64,000 bases of DNA from Periplaneta americana (Eukaryota > Arthropoda > Insecta > Blattodea > Blattidae): contig NC_091132.1 of assembly GCF_040183065.1 (NCBI RefSeq), positions 157,392,102 through 157,456,101 on the forward strand, given 5' to 3'. Below are positions 36,240-49,014 of the stretch, piece after piece. The notes beneath the pieces were generated by a model. The model ran no database searches and was not told the DNA's origin. It saw nothing but the letters and a program-made list of their open reading frames with translations. The translations under genes were made by a program, and so were the position numbers. Every line of letters begins with the position of its first letter. The first letter of the stretch is position 1.

Positions 36240-37752
36240 TCTATACTAATAATAAATATGTAGCCGAAATTTTTCTGGTAATTTCCGATTTTCCAAAAAT
36301 AATTGGTCCTAACATATATAATTAACCACCCTGAAACCGAAAATCGCTTTTTTGAAATTTTTGTTTGTATGTCTGTCTGTCTGTCTGTATGTTTGTTCCC
36401 TTTTCACGCGATAATGGCTGAACGGATTTCGATGAAAATTGGAATATAAATTAAGTTCGTTGTAACTTAGATTTTAGGCTATATGACATTCAAAATACAT
36501 TATTTAAAAGGGGGGTTATAAGAGGGCCTGAATTAAAAAAAATCGAAATATGACGCTTATTATTTATTTTTATGAAAAAATATTACATAACAAAAATTGC
36601 TTTAAAAATCATTTCCGATAAGTTTTATTCTTTGAAAAATTTTGATAGGACTGATATTTAATGAGATAAATGAGTTTTAAAATTAAAATAACTGTCATCT
36701 AAGGCCGTGTAATGAAATAAACAAATGACTTCGTCTATAAGGGGCCTTGGTCAACAACAATCGAAAGCTATGAATCATAGCCTACAGAAAATGTTTCTGT
36801 GTTCGTATGAAGCAATATCGGAAGCTAAATTAACCGATTTGTATAATTAATTATTATTTCACCATTGGAAAGTGTAGTTTCTCTGTATGGACATAATGCT
36901 ATAATGTTATTACAGTAACTTCTGAGTGAATTGAGGACAGGTAAGATTAAAATAGTTTCTTATGCACAGAAAACTTGATAGGCTATTCTGTGTATTCGTT
37001 TCCTGTATTTCTTAAAATAATGTTTATCTCAGAGAATTAACCACCAACGAGAGTGTATTTATTTAGTATGCAGTAATAATACGTTAGCTTAGCATTTCAT
37101 TATTTTATAACTTAATCCAAATTTTAACTATGCTCAATTGAATCGAGCTAAAATACATAAAATACATATGCATTAAATGCAATGCAAAAAATTTGGGTAA
37201 TGAGCCAAGCAGATTATGTTGCCCTGTTTTAAAATAAAATTTGTTCCTCCTGAGATTCAAGAGCCCCCATAACAAATTGAAAACTTACTTATCGGTGTAC
37301 ATCCGTTATCAACACACTTTTTATATAATATAATATAAGTTATTTAAGTTATTTGAAGGGTTCAGAACCATAGTGGCCCAAGCGCCATTTACTGAATACG
37401 TAGAAAACAAGGGTTAAAATTAAGTTATCATAATTCAATGGAAACGTATAGCAAGTAAAATAAAGTATACACATTAAATCTAAATGATATATCAGTCTTC
37501 ATTAAAGTATGGATGCATGTAATAAAAATTAAGAAACATGTTAAAGGAATTGTCATTGCACCAAATGAGTGCTCTGTGGACCAAAATGATCGCATTTTAA
37601 TATTTTAAATACAATTTAAATTAAGTAACATATTAAACGATTTATCCTTCTATCAAACACGAATCTTCCCTGGATCAAATGTCCTATTTTAATTATGTAA
37701 TTACTTTATATTTATTTCTAACGGGTGCAGCGGAGCGCACGGGTACGGCTAA
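36240..37752 (+). mobile_element. Non-autonomous Helitron, copy 2
   Basis: It begins TCTATACTAATAATAAATAT after an A and ends GCGCACGGGTACGGCTAA before a T (CTRR satisfied with CTAA). The terminal hairpin is as in copy 1. Shared internal sequence includes gttcgttgtaacttagattt and ggactgatatttaatgagat. At 1513 bp it is the longest copy here; there is no coding. Confidence 0.88.
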
Positions 37753-38014
37753 TCTTTTATAAAACAAAATAAGGAACTCAAGTCTTCATTTGTTTCTTTC
37801 GTGTTCTTACTTCTCTCGCCAGGTAGCACCACTAATGCGATGTTAACCGTCTATCTGCTTGGAGTACAAGATGAATGTACAACTGCATATCCGTGACCTG
37901 GGGGAAGATGCGGGACCTACCCTCATATCTCACCCTCATCCCCTCTAAAAAACAAAACACAAAAGAAAATTCGTAAACGTGTTAACGAGGCATCATACTG
38001 CAGTGAGTTCCCCC

Positions 38015-39343
38015 CACGAGACGATAAAAGTCACCCTCGGCTCCCTTTATTGCGCATGCGCTATTGGTGAAGAAATTCCGCTTCCGGTGTGACGCTGAGC
38101 CCCGTTGTAAGCATAAAAATGTTTTATTTACCGCAGTAATTGTGAACTGGATTTCTTTTACTTTCATTCGAGATTGATGGATTAGTTTTCAAACTTCTGT
38201 AATAATGCCTGTGGTATGCAAACATTGCAGTACCATATTTAGTAAACAGTCGAATTTAAACAGACATTTAAGACATGTACATAAAATAGAGCACGTGAAC
38301 ATGATATCGTATCAGTAATATTATATCTTTCTCTTGTAAAATTTTCAGTTTTGGAATTACAAGGTTTTGATCGCCACCCGACGATGAGCCATTAATTTCA
38401 CTGTCATTAATATAACCCAATTTATCATTGTATTCCCGTTCACTGCACTTTCAGTGGGGACAATTTTCTTTATTAAGCATTTATCCATTATCAGTAGTTA
38501 TATAGCCGTTGCTAATCAATTAACGAGCACACACCTACGACGACGATCATAACAAAAAAAAAATCAACCTAAAAACGAGTGTTGATAATGGTTAGTTTTA
38601 AATTTTGGGTAATTAAGTAGTAATCATCAGCCAGGCCATCTTCCCGTAATAGAGATCCAGGATAGATACATTACCAAGTATACACATATATTTTAATAAT
38701 TGTGTAGAAACAAACCATCGACAGGTCATATCGGCCAGGCCATCATCTTACTACAACAGAGATCCAGGGTGTAAAGTGGATACTGGATGACAAGTTAATC
38801 ATATACAAACGAAATTTAATAAAAGAAAATACATATGATAACGAAGGTGCCCTGGACCTCTATTGCGGGAATATGGAGGCCTGGCCGATTATTACTACAT
38901 AATTACCATACACTGGTAATTAATTGTTAGCTCTGTGTTATTTCCGCTTGGTAAGACTTAGGACCATTACTGTTCGATCCCAATAGTTCATAGATTTGAA
39001 CTGAACTACAAAAATGTGGATCATGGATAGAGAAGTGGAGTCACTCTGTTGCGTGTGTGAAGATTCACCGATCTCAAATTCAGGAAAGATACCGGCATTG
39101 TGAATTGCTTTACTAACATGTTCGACAGCTGACCTCCTCTATCAGTGATTTAGATGGATAAAAACATTTAGGGCCTACAGGAACTCATAAAGTTAGTGGT
39201 ATGTTTCCTAATTTACCATGATATTTAAAATGCTATTGTTCTAAGGGTGTCCCGATTTGTTCTTTTGGTTGGTTCCTTGGCCATTTTGTTACTCAACTGT
39301 GGAATAATAAATAATAATGAATATAGGCCTATACCAGTAATAA

Positions 39344-39374
<31 letters not shown>

Positions 39375-40330
39375 ATATATATATATATCTTCTTTTTTCC
39401 GAGATGTTCCAGTCGAACCAAACCACTACTCTCTATAGAGTTCAAATAATAATCTTTGGCCTATAACCTACTTCATCTTTCAAACAAATTAATTCAATTT
39501 TTGGCTAAACTAGTGCTGAAGTAATTCCCCGCTTATATACATGTTGCATATACGAATCTGTGACAGGTTAGATTTGGTTAGTTTAGGGTTTTGTTACGCC
39601 ATGCATATATTTGTCTATGATGCATATACGATCAACTGTATCTACATAAAAAGAAACCCTTATAAATTCAACAATTTTCACTTCCGAAATCACCAGAACT
39701 ACTTCAGCGCTAGTTTCGCCGCTTTATTTACATAGGAATATCTCTTCGAATTGTTAACAAGGTTGAGATCACTCTTAATTTTACTGGATGTGATGCCCCT
39801 GGTTTTATAAATTTGGACACAAAGTGTCTTGCAGCCCCTCTGAAGTTGGCACCTACGTTTGGTGATATTTATTTGCATATCACGAGATTCGTAAGTTGGT
39901 TTACAATTGAAATATCCAGAACTACCTCAGCGCTAGTTCTTGCCGCTCCTCTGAAGTTGTAGATGGAATATTGTGTTAGCCAAGTTTAATATCAATACTA
40001 CCACCAGAAATTAACTCTTAATACATATAGCCTATCAAGACTTATGAGGAAATATTCTGGAATACAATTATACGAAAATAAGGTTTGACTTGGATAACAG
40101 GAGCTGGAGTAATAATTGTGAAATCTATCAATGCACTATTATTATAATTACGTAACTTGTATCACCGAAATGTAAATAATATATGATCGTGACGAAGGTG
40201 AATCTAGAATGCGGTGAATAAAACAATTTTTATGCTTACAACGAGGCCCAGCATCACACCGGAAACGGAAATACTACACCGATGGCGCATGCGCAAAAAG
40301 AGAGCCGAGGGTGACTTTTATCGTCTCGTG
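38015..40330. mobile_element. DNA transposon relic with ~140-bp inverted ends
   Basis: The left end acgagacgataaaagtcacc through attgcgcatgcgct and ccggtgtgacgctgag matches the right end in reverse complement over about 140 bp at roughly 80% by eye. Flanks share ttccccc(c) (38008-38015 and 40331-40338), a likely 7-8 bp duplication. A single zinc-finger reading frame follows the left end. The interior otherwise holds other repeats: three copies of a ggccaggcc...gatccaggg motif (38627-38890), an AAAT microsatellite (39340-39377) and a dispersed-repeat copy (39480-39720). No transposase core remains. Confidence 0.7.
38205..38318 (+). CDS. Single C2H2 finger peptide in a transposon
   Basis: A 37-codon frame reads MPVVCKHCSTIFSKQSNLNR, then HLRHVHKIEH, and ends in a stop after MISYQ. 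One classical finger (C-x2-C-x12-H-x4-H) is intact. A donor-like GTGAAC immediately follows the codons for KIEH, so it may be the first coding exon of a larger transposase whose other exons are lost. Position just inside the long inverted end of the surrounding element supports an origin as its DNA-binding exon. Expression is unknown. Confidence 0.5.
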   Translation: MPVVCKHCSTIFSKQSNLNRHLRHVHKIEHVNMISYQ

Positions 40331-40902
40331 TTCCCCCCACCTACCTCCGCGGAGGGATCCTCTTGCAAAGCTTCCACAGGTTCGCGTGACCGGCAGTGCC
40401 TCCTGGTGGCTGACACGCCAAACCTTCCTGCACACCTTTTCGTGCTCTTTATAAACTCTGACCCGAAATACTCTAGAAGTCCCGCCCTTCTCCACTGAGG
40501 GAGTGTGTCCCGCATTTAGACATAATGGCAGATTTTGTAGGCCAAGGACGAGTATTTTTGACGTATTCTGTGGGGGGACACGAGTTCAACGATTTATGGA
40601 AACTGCGGTCTTCACACAACTCACGGTTTCTAAGTCCTACAGCATTTCTATCTCAACGCTGGAAAAATTTCCTCTTTGTGCATAGAATTACAAATAAAAG
40701 TAATTCAATTTTCATTCAATTGTTTTCGGAGATGTTCACATCAATCAGTTTCCATGGTAATCATGCAGCTAATATTTTCGCATTTAATCTTGGTTATACG
40801 GTTTATGAAGCCTATAGACTTTATACAAAGAAAGTTTCTATGTACCACACAATATCTGTATTAAAATTAAAAATATACATTTCTTTGCCTTACTCATTTA
40901 CG
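40331..40902. other. Unassigned, partly GC-rich sequence
   Basis: 40340-40520 is GC-rich and holds ctttataaac followed by several possible starts, including ATGGCAGATTTTGTAGG at 40525 with a frame that runs into a LINE fragment. No splice pattern or domain supports a gene. Confidence 0.35.
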
Positions 40903-40904
40903 GC

Positions 40905-41747
40905 TTTTAGAGAACCCGGAGTTTCAGTCCCGCCCTCACATAAGCCAGCCATTGGTCCCTATCCTGAGCAAGATTAATTCAGTCCCTACCATCATATCCC
41001 ACCTCCCATCTACGTTTCGGCCTCCCCAAAGGTCTTATTCTCTCCTGCCGCCCAACTAACACTCTATACGCATTTCTGGATTCATCCATACGTGCTACAT
41101 GCCCTGCCCATCTCCAACGTCTGGATTTAATGTTCCTAATTATGTTAGGTGAAGAATACAATGCGTGCAGTTCTGTGTTGTGTAACTTTCTCCATTCTCC
41201 TGTAACTTCATCCCTCTTAACCACAAATATTTTCCTAAACACCTTATTCTCAAACACCCTTAACCTATGCTCCTCTTTCAAAGGAGAGTCCAAGTTTCAC
41301 AACCATACAGAACAACCGGTAATATAACGGTTTTATAAATTCTAAATTTCAGATTTTTTGACAGCAGACTAGATGACAAAAGCTTCTCAACCGAATAATA
41401 ACAAGCATTTCCCATATTTATTCTGTGTTTAATTTCCTCCCGAGTGTCATTTATATTTGTTACTGTTGCTCCAAGATATTTGAACTTCTCCACCTCTTCA
41501 AAAGATAAATTTCCAACTTTTATATTTCCATTTCGTACAATATTCTGGTCACGAGACATAATAATATACTTTGTCTTTTCGGTATTTTCTTCCAAACCTA
41601 TCTCTTTACTTGCTTCCAGTAAAATTCCCGTGTTTTCTCTAATCATTTGTGGATTTTCTCCTAACATATTCACGTCATCCGCATAGACAAGCAGCTGATG
41701 AAACCCGTTCAATTCCAAACCCTCTCTGTTATCCTGGACTTTCCTAC
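40905..41747 (-). pseudogene. LINE family A reverse transcriptase fragment, copy 2
   Basis: The minus strand reads [20 protein letters not shown] onward to [12 protein letters not shown] frameshift occurs near 41288 and reading resumes [20 protein letters not shown] short deletion joins KRRWE to VGYDGRD, followed by a stop where Trp is expected, then INLAQDRDQWLAYVRAG to the family C-terminus. It starts just before the KVQDN codons, almost the same 5' edge as the copy at 51624. Confidence 0.85.
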
Positions 41748-42257
41748 TTAAATAGCAAACATTTTTCCTACATAACTGGAAACGTTTTTGATGTACATTA
41801 ATGAAACTTTGTTGTTCTTGCGTTTCTCAGATCTTAACAACACAAACAGAATCTCAGCTCTCGCAGTTATTTATAATTTCAAAAATGATATGGGCCACGA
41901 AAATATTAAAATGGACAAACATGTTTTTCCAAAAGATAAGCAGAGGATTGCAGTTTTTGTTCAGGTATAAACATATGAAGTAAGGGGCATTTAAAAATCT
42001 ATAGATTTGTGGAAAACACCAGGAAAATTGATCTTTAGTAACTAGCATTTTTTTTAAATAATAATTGTAAAACTCTTAAAAAATTCAAACAAAACAATTA
42101 TTTAAAAAAATTAAACATACAGAATAGAGAAAAATAAGTATACTACTAGTCATATACAGGGTGTAAATGTTATGAACTGCCATCTCTGTCTACTAAACAT
42201 GATGTGCAGTGATTTTTTTTCTATTTCTTGTTTTTGTTTTTAATTTCTAAAATATCA

Positions 42258-43543
42258 TGTTTTTAGGATTAATAGGAGATCCCAATCAGAGTAGGCGATA
42301 CAGAATTGCAGTATGTCTCTGAATATGTGTATTTGGGTCAAATAATTACCTTCTCACAAAGAAACCACAAAGAGATCAATAGACGAATTTCGTCGGCATG
42401 GAAGGCGTTCTGGAGCCTGAAGTTCATATGGACGGACAAGACAATCAACCGCAATCTCAAGTTCGAGGCACTAGAGACATATGAATCCTATAGATTCAAA
42501 ATCCCCTATATCCAATTTCACAAATTGAAGAATTTTAACAGTAGCCTAAGTGGTGGCAAATAGAGGGAATATTCAACCTAACAGTGACTTTTAACAAACC
42601 ATTTTCTTTAAATTTAGTGACTTTTTGAATTCAAATTATATAAATCATTCGAATTAATTCTTAGCAAGCAATATATGCGCATAAACAATTGTGAACAAAA
42701 TGGTCTTTAGAGGGTTTTGAATCTAGAGGATTCATATAATCCCAATTTTGCTATACGGCTGCCAAACTTGGACATTGTCCGAGAGACAACGCTCAAGTAT
42801 ACAAACATGCCAGAGGAAGATGCAAAGGAAAATACTGGGCAACACGCTACGAGACAGAATGACAAACGAAACACTACAAAGACAGACGAACACTAGTGAC
42901 GCATCAGAACGAGCCACGGCAACGAAGTGGACCTGGGGGGACATGTGGCGAGACTACACCAGGCAAGACGGACGCATGCAGTCACGATGTGGGACCCCTA
43001 CGTCGGAAAGAGATGACAGGGAAGACCACGGCTCAGATGGTCTGACATGTTTACCAGAGAGGCGGGGAAACAATGGTCGAGGACAGCAAAGAACAGAGTT
43101 TTGTGGAAAGAACTAGGGAAGGTCATTGTAAATAGATAACGTAATCAGTGTTAAGATATTGTAAATAGTAAAGTCAGTATTAGTGAAAGTGTAAGATAAG
43201 TTTTGTAAATACTTAAGTCAGTGTTGAAAAAGTGCCAGGTAAATAGTATAAATAGCAATCAGTGTTTGTCAAAGTGCCAGTGTCAGTATAATGTGTGTAA
43301 TACAAGAAAAAATGAACAAAGAACAGAGTGCTGAGACTGGTTAAAGTCTAATAGAATTATTAACCATATCACAAAAGTAGTGTACACGACAAGCTCGCCT
43401 GGATTGGCTCACCAAGCGAGTACACTTGAGCCATCCCTGTCGAAGGGGTTCTAACCCCATCACAGGAGGCCGGTGCCCAACATGGGACATCATGGCTAAC
43501 ATTCATTCATTCATTCATTCATTCATTCATTCATTCATTCAGT
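42258..43543 (+). mobile_element. RTE-like LINE 3' portion ending in (ATTC)n
   Basis: Coding remnants include VSEYVYLGQIITFSQRNHKE before a MITE insertion and ILLYGCQTWTLSERQRSSI, KMQRKILGNTLRDRM and, in another frame, EAGKQWSRTAKNRVLWKELG after it. A 3' UTR with repeated aagtgccag/gtcagt phrases follows. The end ccggtgcccaacatgggaca runs into about ten ATTC units, typical of RTE 3' ends. Frameshifts make it inactive. Confidence 0.82.
42482..42734. mobile_element. Mariner-like MITE inside the RTE LINE
   Basis: Ends TGAATCCTATAGATTCAAAA and (reverse complement of the right) TGAATCCTCTAGATTCAAAA differ at one base. TA flanks both sides. It interrupts LINE coding between KFEALET and ILLYGCQ, which proves that it is an insertion. 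At 253 bp it is non-coding. Confidence 0.88.
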
Positions 43544-43849
43544 AGTCTAATATTTACTGTTCGAGTAAATGTGAACGTCATTGCCAATGATCTTCGTCCA
43601 ACACACGCTAACATCACCACAATAGAGAGACAACAGAATACCCTGATTTGTAAACAAGCACATCACCACAGTTGCAATCTACGTGGGGGACCGAAGTAAA
43701 AATAATGACGATCTACTATCATTTCTAAAAACATTAGACTCACAGGTAGCTTTTTTTAGGTAAACCACAAAATTTTATTACACTTTTTGTTCCCGTAATT
43801 TATGCTCTATCATCAGTATATTTAAGGGTGTAATTATTTCACTTATTTC

Positions 43850-44345
43850 AACTATTGTATCAATGAAGCGAGGTGAGTCAGTGAAGTTATGGTTTTACAG
43901 TGCAGTGAATAGTTCCGATCAGTGATAATTTATAGCGTCAATGAAATGTGTTATAGAGGTCAGTGAAATGTGTCCTAAAGTGTCAGTGAAATGCGTCATA
44001 GTGCCACTACAGTGAGTGAGATGAGAGTATAGTGAAAGACTATTGAAACTTATGTAGGGCCTATACATAATTATGTAGGTTGTAATGTAAAATTAGGTAT
44101 TTTATTTATGTTTTATTATTAATTGTAATAATATTTATTGTGTTAAATTGTATTGTGTATTCTTATTGTATTGTGTATTGTAAATTTTATTGTGTATTGT
44201 TTATGATTTATTGTGTATTGTTTATGATTTTATTGTGTATTGTTTATCATTTTATTTTGTATTGTTTATATTGTGTATACCACTGCCACCGGGTGCTTGC
44301 CCACTTGCAGTGTAAATAAATAAATACATACATATTTTTTGCAAG
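43850..44345 (+). mobile_element. LINE 3' tail (CR1-like), plus orientation
   Basis: Repeated phrases of the type gtcagtgaaatgtgt, then tattgtgtattgtttatgat, end in accgggtgcttgcccacttg and aaataaatacatac. The reverse complement of the same tail is at 62300-62870. No coding part is retained here. Confidence 0.7.
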
Positions 44346-44973
44346 TTTATATCGTTTTTACCCTGTATATCCATAACTATAATACATATATACGTATCTC
44401 TGTAACTGGGAGTTTATTTGTAATTATGTAAATTCAGTAGCAGATCGCTCGAAAGTATTTTAAATCGCATTAATACCAACACCCTTTTTTGTCTGGAAAT
44501 GGAAAAAGCTGAAAAATAGATACGTGGTTCAATACAGCGTCCATGAATGCAGAATACACCCATCTGTATTGAAATACTCTGAAATTCATTGTTCAGCGAT
44601 TAGCATCCATTTACAGTTCGAAAACTTCACAATTTACGGTAGCAATTTAATTTTTCCGCAATGATGGTTGAAGTACTCCGTATTTCGGGAAATACAACGA
44701 CACCTAATGACAATATATACGAATGAAATGGTCAACGAGACAAAACAATCGACGGTTGCTGCTTATGGTCAACGAGCCCCTACCACGCCGTAGCGGAGAA
44801 CTGAGAAATTTGTTCCCAAATTGAAGCAGCAGAAAGCCGCCATTTGTAGGTAGAAAACGCGGGGGATTTCGAAACCGCTATTTGAATACGTGTCGTATTG
44901 TGTATCCGAAAGCTAAATGGTTTTGTTTAAAGGAACAATACTTTTTTTGCGATACCTTTAATACCGTGTCTCT
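44346..44973. other. Unassigned sequence
   Basis: Nothing recognised beyond short AT-rich stretches. Confidence 0.4.
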
Positions 44974-44981
44974 ACTGTCAG

Positions 44982-45755
44982 CAGAGTTGCTAGGTTTTCT
45001 GCGAGGGAAGTCGGGATATCAGAAGCTAACCTAAGACATTAGACTTGTCAACAGTTTAGCCTATCATAAGATTTATAGCAGTTTTCTGCAGTGTTCGCGT
45101 GCTTTTTAATGTAATAGGCCTATTTGCCTCCGTGAGAAACACTAAAATACGAAGGACACACAGTACAGTGAACACTACAATAATTTTTTCTTTTACTAAT
45201 CGCGAATAGCCTACGTTTTAACAATTTGCTAATAAATTAATTTTGGAACCGGTACTGAAACAGTTTCACTATCTGACGATGAATCCATGTTTAAACATAG
45301 TTCACTAAACTATAATACGCAGAAATTGTATGTTTCTGTTATTAGTGTAAAGTACGATATCAAAATCCTATCTTTCTTGCCAGTCAACGCACTTGAGATA
45401 CACAATGTTTACAAATTGCGAGAACAGCGACTAGGGACCGGAACGGAATAATCAACAATGCGGTAGAACTAGAAAAGTATTATTTTGCGAATTTAGTTGC
45501 CTTACGGCAATCAGCTGGGCTACCTTAAAGACTTACTAAATATCCGCAGGTTATCTCTGTGTTTACAATGTTACCATTTGAGTCAATATATAAATAAAAA
45601 TATCGGATAATAGGAAATACAGACTAATTTGTTTAAGTATGTTCAAGGCTAATATCTGTAAAATCGGGGTTTTTGTCAATCCCGACTCCCTTTAATCGGG
45701 ACTCAACCAGGAAATTGGGAGAATCCCGCCAAAATTGGGATACCCGACAACCCTG
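44982..45755. mobile_element. Non-autonomous hAT-type element
   Basis: It begins CAGAGTTGCTAGG and ends CCCGACAACCCTG (reverse complement CAGGGTTGTCGGG). Flanking 8-mers are actgtcag (44974-44981) and gctgtcag (45756-45763), matching at 7 of 8. Subterminal gtcgggat/aatcccg words recur. No transposase frame is present. Confidence 0.78.
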
Positions 45756-45763
45756 GCTGTCAG

Positions 45764-46026
45764 ACATAGGTACTGTGTTCAGACTTGCATCATTTTCATG
45801 GGGACTCTGAATGTGAACATTCATAATCACGGTTAATAAAAAAATTAATATGTCAACTTTTTAATTCAATCTGTAGGTTAAACTGATGTATGAAGTCAAA
45901 AAAGTAGTAGCAGCAGTAGCAGGAATAGTAGTAGTAATAACTTAATAGCAGTAGCAGCAGAAAATAGCATAAGAAAATGTTTCATTAATCCGTAACTAAG
46001 ACAGGAATTACTTTCAATCAGTTATA

Positions 46027-46086
<60 letters not shown>

Positions 46087-46927
46087 GCAGTTTCTGTATG
46101 TTTAAGTTCGGTAAATAATTTTATTATTCATGTATGCACTGAAACAACAGCTGTTTGAAGAAAATGAATGATATAGAGTAAGGACAATAACAATGTATAA
46201 TAACGTAGATTGAAAGGTAATTACTATCTTAGAAATGAGTTGAACACACTGAATGATTCAATGTAGGGTAGAAATTCTCTCTGCAGATTGCACCTATCCA
46301 CTTTCGGTTAAGGAAATCTTTACTCAGAGGAAACTTGAAGCATAAAGAGTCACATGGCAAGTACAATAGTTTGTCTTCTGTAACATAATATAGAGAAAAA
46401 ATCGTCGTAGAAATTAAGGATTAACTAACTAGTGAAATGTAACATTCCTTCCTTCTTTATCGTTACATCCGTGTGCATTGCTGCAATTAAAAGCAGCACA
46501 CGAAAGAACCATACTTATTCAGCTCTACCAAGCAAATAGCCGCTCGTAGACTGTTCAATTTGGGAACATAACACTAGCGCCAGTGAGCGGTCTAGCGGTT
46601 ATTTAGTAAGTCTATGATGGTCAACATCAGCAGCGGGACAAGTGGTGCCATCTGTTGGAAATGGAGAGTAAACTGCGCCGTCGCCAGGTACAACGAAATA
46701 GCGCTATCATGCTGCGGCGGCGAATCCTATGCGGATTCTTTTTTTTTTTATTAATTTATTATTATTATTATTGAACTTTTTCAGGTCGCATTATAAATCC
46801 TTAGAGCTGACAAGCTTACTTCCCAAATGCGGTGAACAACTAGACGTATAAAAATTCCACTACACACTTAAATTTATGAACAGTGTGTTTTCTTGGGTTT
46901 TAACACTGCCATAAGAAACCTGTGTAG
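45764..46927. other. Unassigned sequence with an (AT)n tract
   Basis: An (AT)n microsatellite lies at about 46033-46081 and a short ATT run near 46752-46770. A CAG/TAG-like stretch lies at 45905-45960. No gene was recognised. Confidence 0.5.
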
Positions 46928-48064
46928 GGGCTATTCCATATGAAATCGATCAGTAAAAAACCTCGCATTTTTATACTCTAATTTTTTCCCTATTTATACA
47001 AGGTGTTGAGGATAGTGCATTTGCAAAAATATACTATCGAAAGTCAAACGGTTTTCGTATTATTGAGCGACAAATTTAGCGTATTTTATAAAAACAAGCC
47101 TCTTTCAGCGCTCAGAACTCTGGAACCATTTACTGCAGAACATTGAACGAGAGCTCATTTTGAAGCTGACATTTGGTAGGTTATGTTAAGAAGAAATCCT
47201 TATTTTTATTGTGTACAGAGAGACAGATAATCTGATTTTACTTACTTTTAGGCTTTTTGCCCATTTATAAAAATGTAAAAAATATTGAGAAAAAACCTCG
47301 CATTATTAAGAGGGATTCGGCATTTTTTGCTTAGTGGTTCGGCAATAAGTTTCGAGGGTATTAAATAAATTATTTTCACACGCCTAGACTTGAACGGCGC
47401 AGTACCGCAAGCACTGGCCGAGAGCTGAAGATAAGCGAGCGTTTGGCCTCATTTTACTCCTGTGTTTATGAAAACTTGTGATAAAGCTAGCCCAGCCATG
47501 ACTGCTAGACGACACATAACGTGTTTGTCTCCTGGCCCTGCTTGTCTCGGCTAGCTCCCGTCTCACAGTCAGCTGGTTAGCTCACGCGCGTACTATTTAT
47601 TTTCTTTATTTGATATTTTCAATATTTTCTTATCAACGGTGCACCAGTAAAAAATATGTTTATTTGTACTTTCAATGCGGAATCTAACCATATAATTTTA
47701 AAAATATTTTTTCGGTGGCCAAAGGCGTCTTAATGACGAAAAATCTAAATTTCTCCATTTCCATAAAAAGTGAGAAAAACTGTTTACATGTCAATATAAA
47801 CTTTAACTTCTTAGCATCAAAATAAACCATGATTTTGATCATTGGGTGAAAGGGTTTCGGAGCTACAACAGTTTAAGTTGCTAATTTTATGAAAATACGA
47901 TAAATTTAAATATTTTTAATTTAAACACTATTAAGTTCTGATGCCTCAAACTTTACACAAAGGATTGTATTACAGTTCTCTACGGACAGAAAAAGTTTCA
48001 TTGTATTTAAAAACTGCAAGGTCAATTTTCTCTATATTTCGGTCAATTTGAGATGGAATAGCCC
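46928..48064. mobile_element. TIR element with GGGCTATTCCAT ends
   Basis: The left end GGGGCTATTCCATATGAAAT and the right end, in reverse complement GGGCTATTCCATCTCAAATT, form about 25-bp inverted termini enclosing 1.1 kb. No clear target duplication was found. The interior repeats the phrase aaaacctcgcatt twice (near 46957 and 47284). No coding potential. Confidence 0.6.
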
Positions 48065-48117
48065 ATATAAAAACAATGAAGAAATAATTTATTTAGCGGG
48101 CAATGTTTAGAAATTAG

Positions 48118-48216
48118 AAGGCTTTGGCAATTCGTAAAACAAGAAAACATAATTTTTGTTATGGTTGCTAAGCCGAAGTTTGATGTTCCCTTGTTTTACA
48201 AATTGTCAAAGCCTGC
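48118..48216. repeat. Imperfect 33-bp inverted repeat (hairpin)
   Basis: Arms aaggctttggcaattcgtaa (from 48118) and gtcaaagcctg (ending near 48216) pair over about 33 bases with about four mismatches around a 32-base loop. Precursor-like dimensions invite a small-RNA check, but AT-rich genomes hold many such hairpins. Confidence 0.5.
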
Positions 48217-48219
48217 TGA

Positions 48220-49010
48220 TTTTAATCATGGCCCACTGATTAAGTTATTTTTCCTTTGTTTTTATTTATACGCTTCTTATGGCAGTATCAAATTCCTATT
48301 GCACTGTTAAATTCCTATTCCTATATAGTTTGAACTGGTAATGGAAATTACGGGAAAACGGCTGAACGGATTTTAATAAATGACCCCTCATTTTGAAGCT
48401 TGGAACCCAGAATTTTTCAGAAAAATAGTAATTTTTTTGTGAAATGTCCACTTTCCTACATCATTTTCCTGTTTTCCAAAATCCATCTGTCGTCAGTTTT
48501 GAGAAATAGGTAATGGCCCATTCAGAATAAAACAAAACAAAACACAAACACACTACAATATACAATACCACACGAAGGCTATGACCTGCAGGATTGCTAA
48601 CCAAGACTTAGTAAAAAGAAGATTCTCTGGTGTGTAATTTTCTGAGTACAGCTGTCTGTGTATTGGATATTAAAAACTACAAAACTTAAGAATGTTTGAT
48701 GACATTATTATCATCAAAAATGAAATATTATTATAGTGAATGCCATGATGTATTTGTCTCCAATTATACAGATTAATGCTTTATTGATGATATGAAAGTA
48801 AAACCTTTTGGGGTTCTGTAAGTAGGCGTAGAGAATATCTGAAGTTTGATTTTCATTTCTATAATATTCACTGAGTGACGGTTATATAGTAGTCTATACA
48901 CAACTTACGTAAGATAGCAATAATGTTATTGAAGTGAAATATTCTTATAGTTATTAATCAAGTGGTATGGGTTTTTTCCATATATTTAATGGCGGTATGG
49001 TATAGATATT
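48220..49010. other. Unassigned sequence with a repeat phrase
   Basis: The phrase aaaacggctgaacggatttt at 48355-48374 resembles text inside the Helitron copies (gctgaacggatttcgatg), so part may be a repeat relic. Otherwise nothing was recognised. Confidence 0.4.
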
Positions 49011-49014
49011 TAAA

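Noticed and set aside
40525-40977. A 150-codon plus frame starting MADFVGQGRV as a new gene
   Set aside because: Its end runs into the antisense of a LINE family A copy, and no domain or splice pattern supports it.
47384-47566. A 60-codon minus frame as a small gene
   Set aside because: It lies inside a TIR element with no motif, no context and no conservation evidence.
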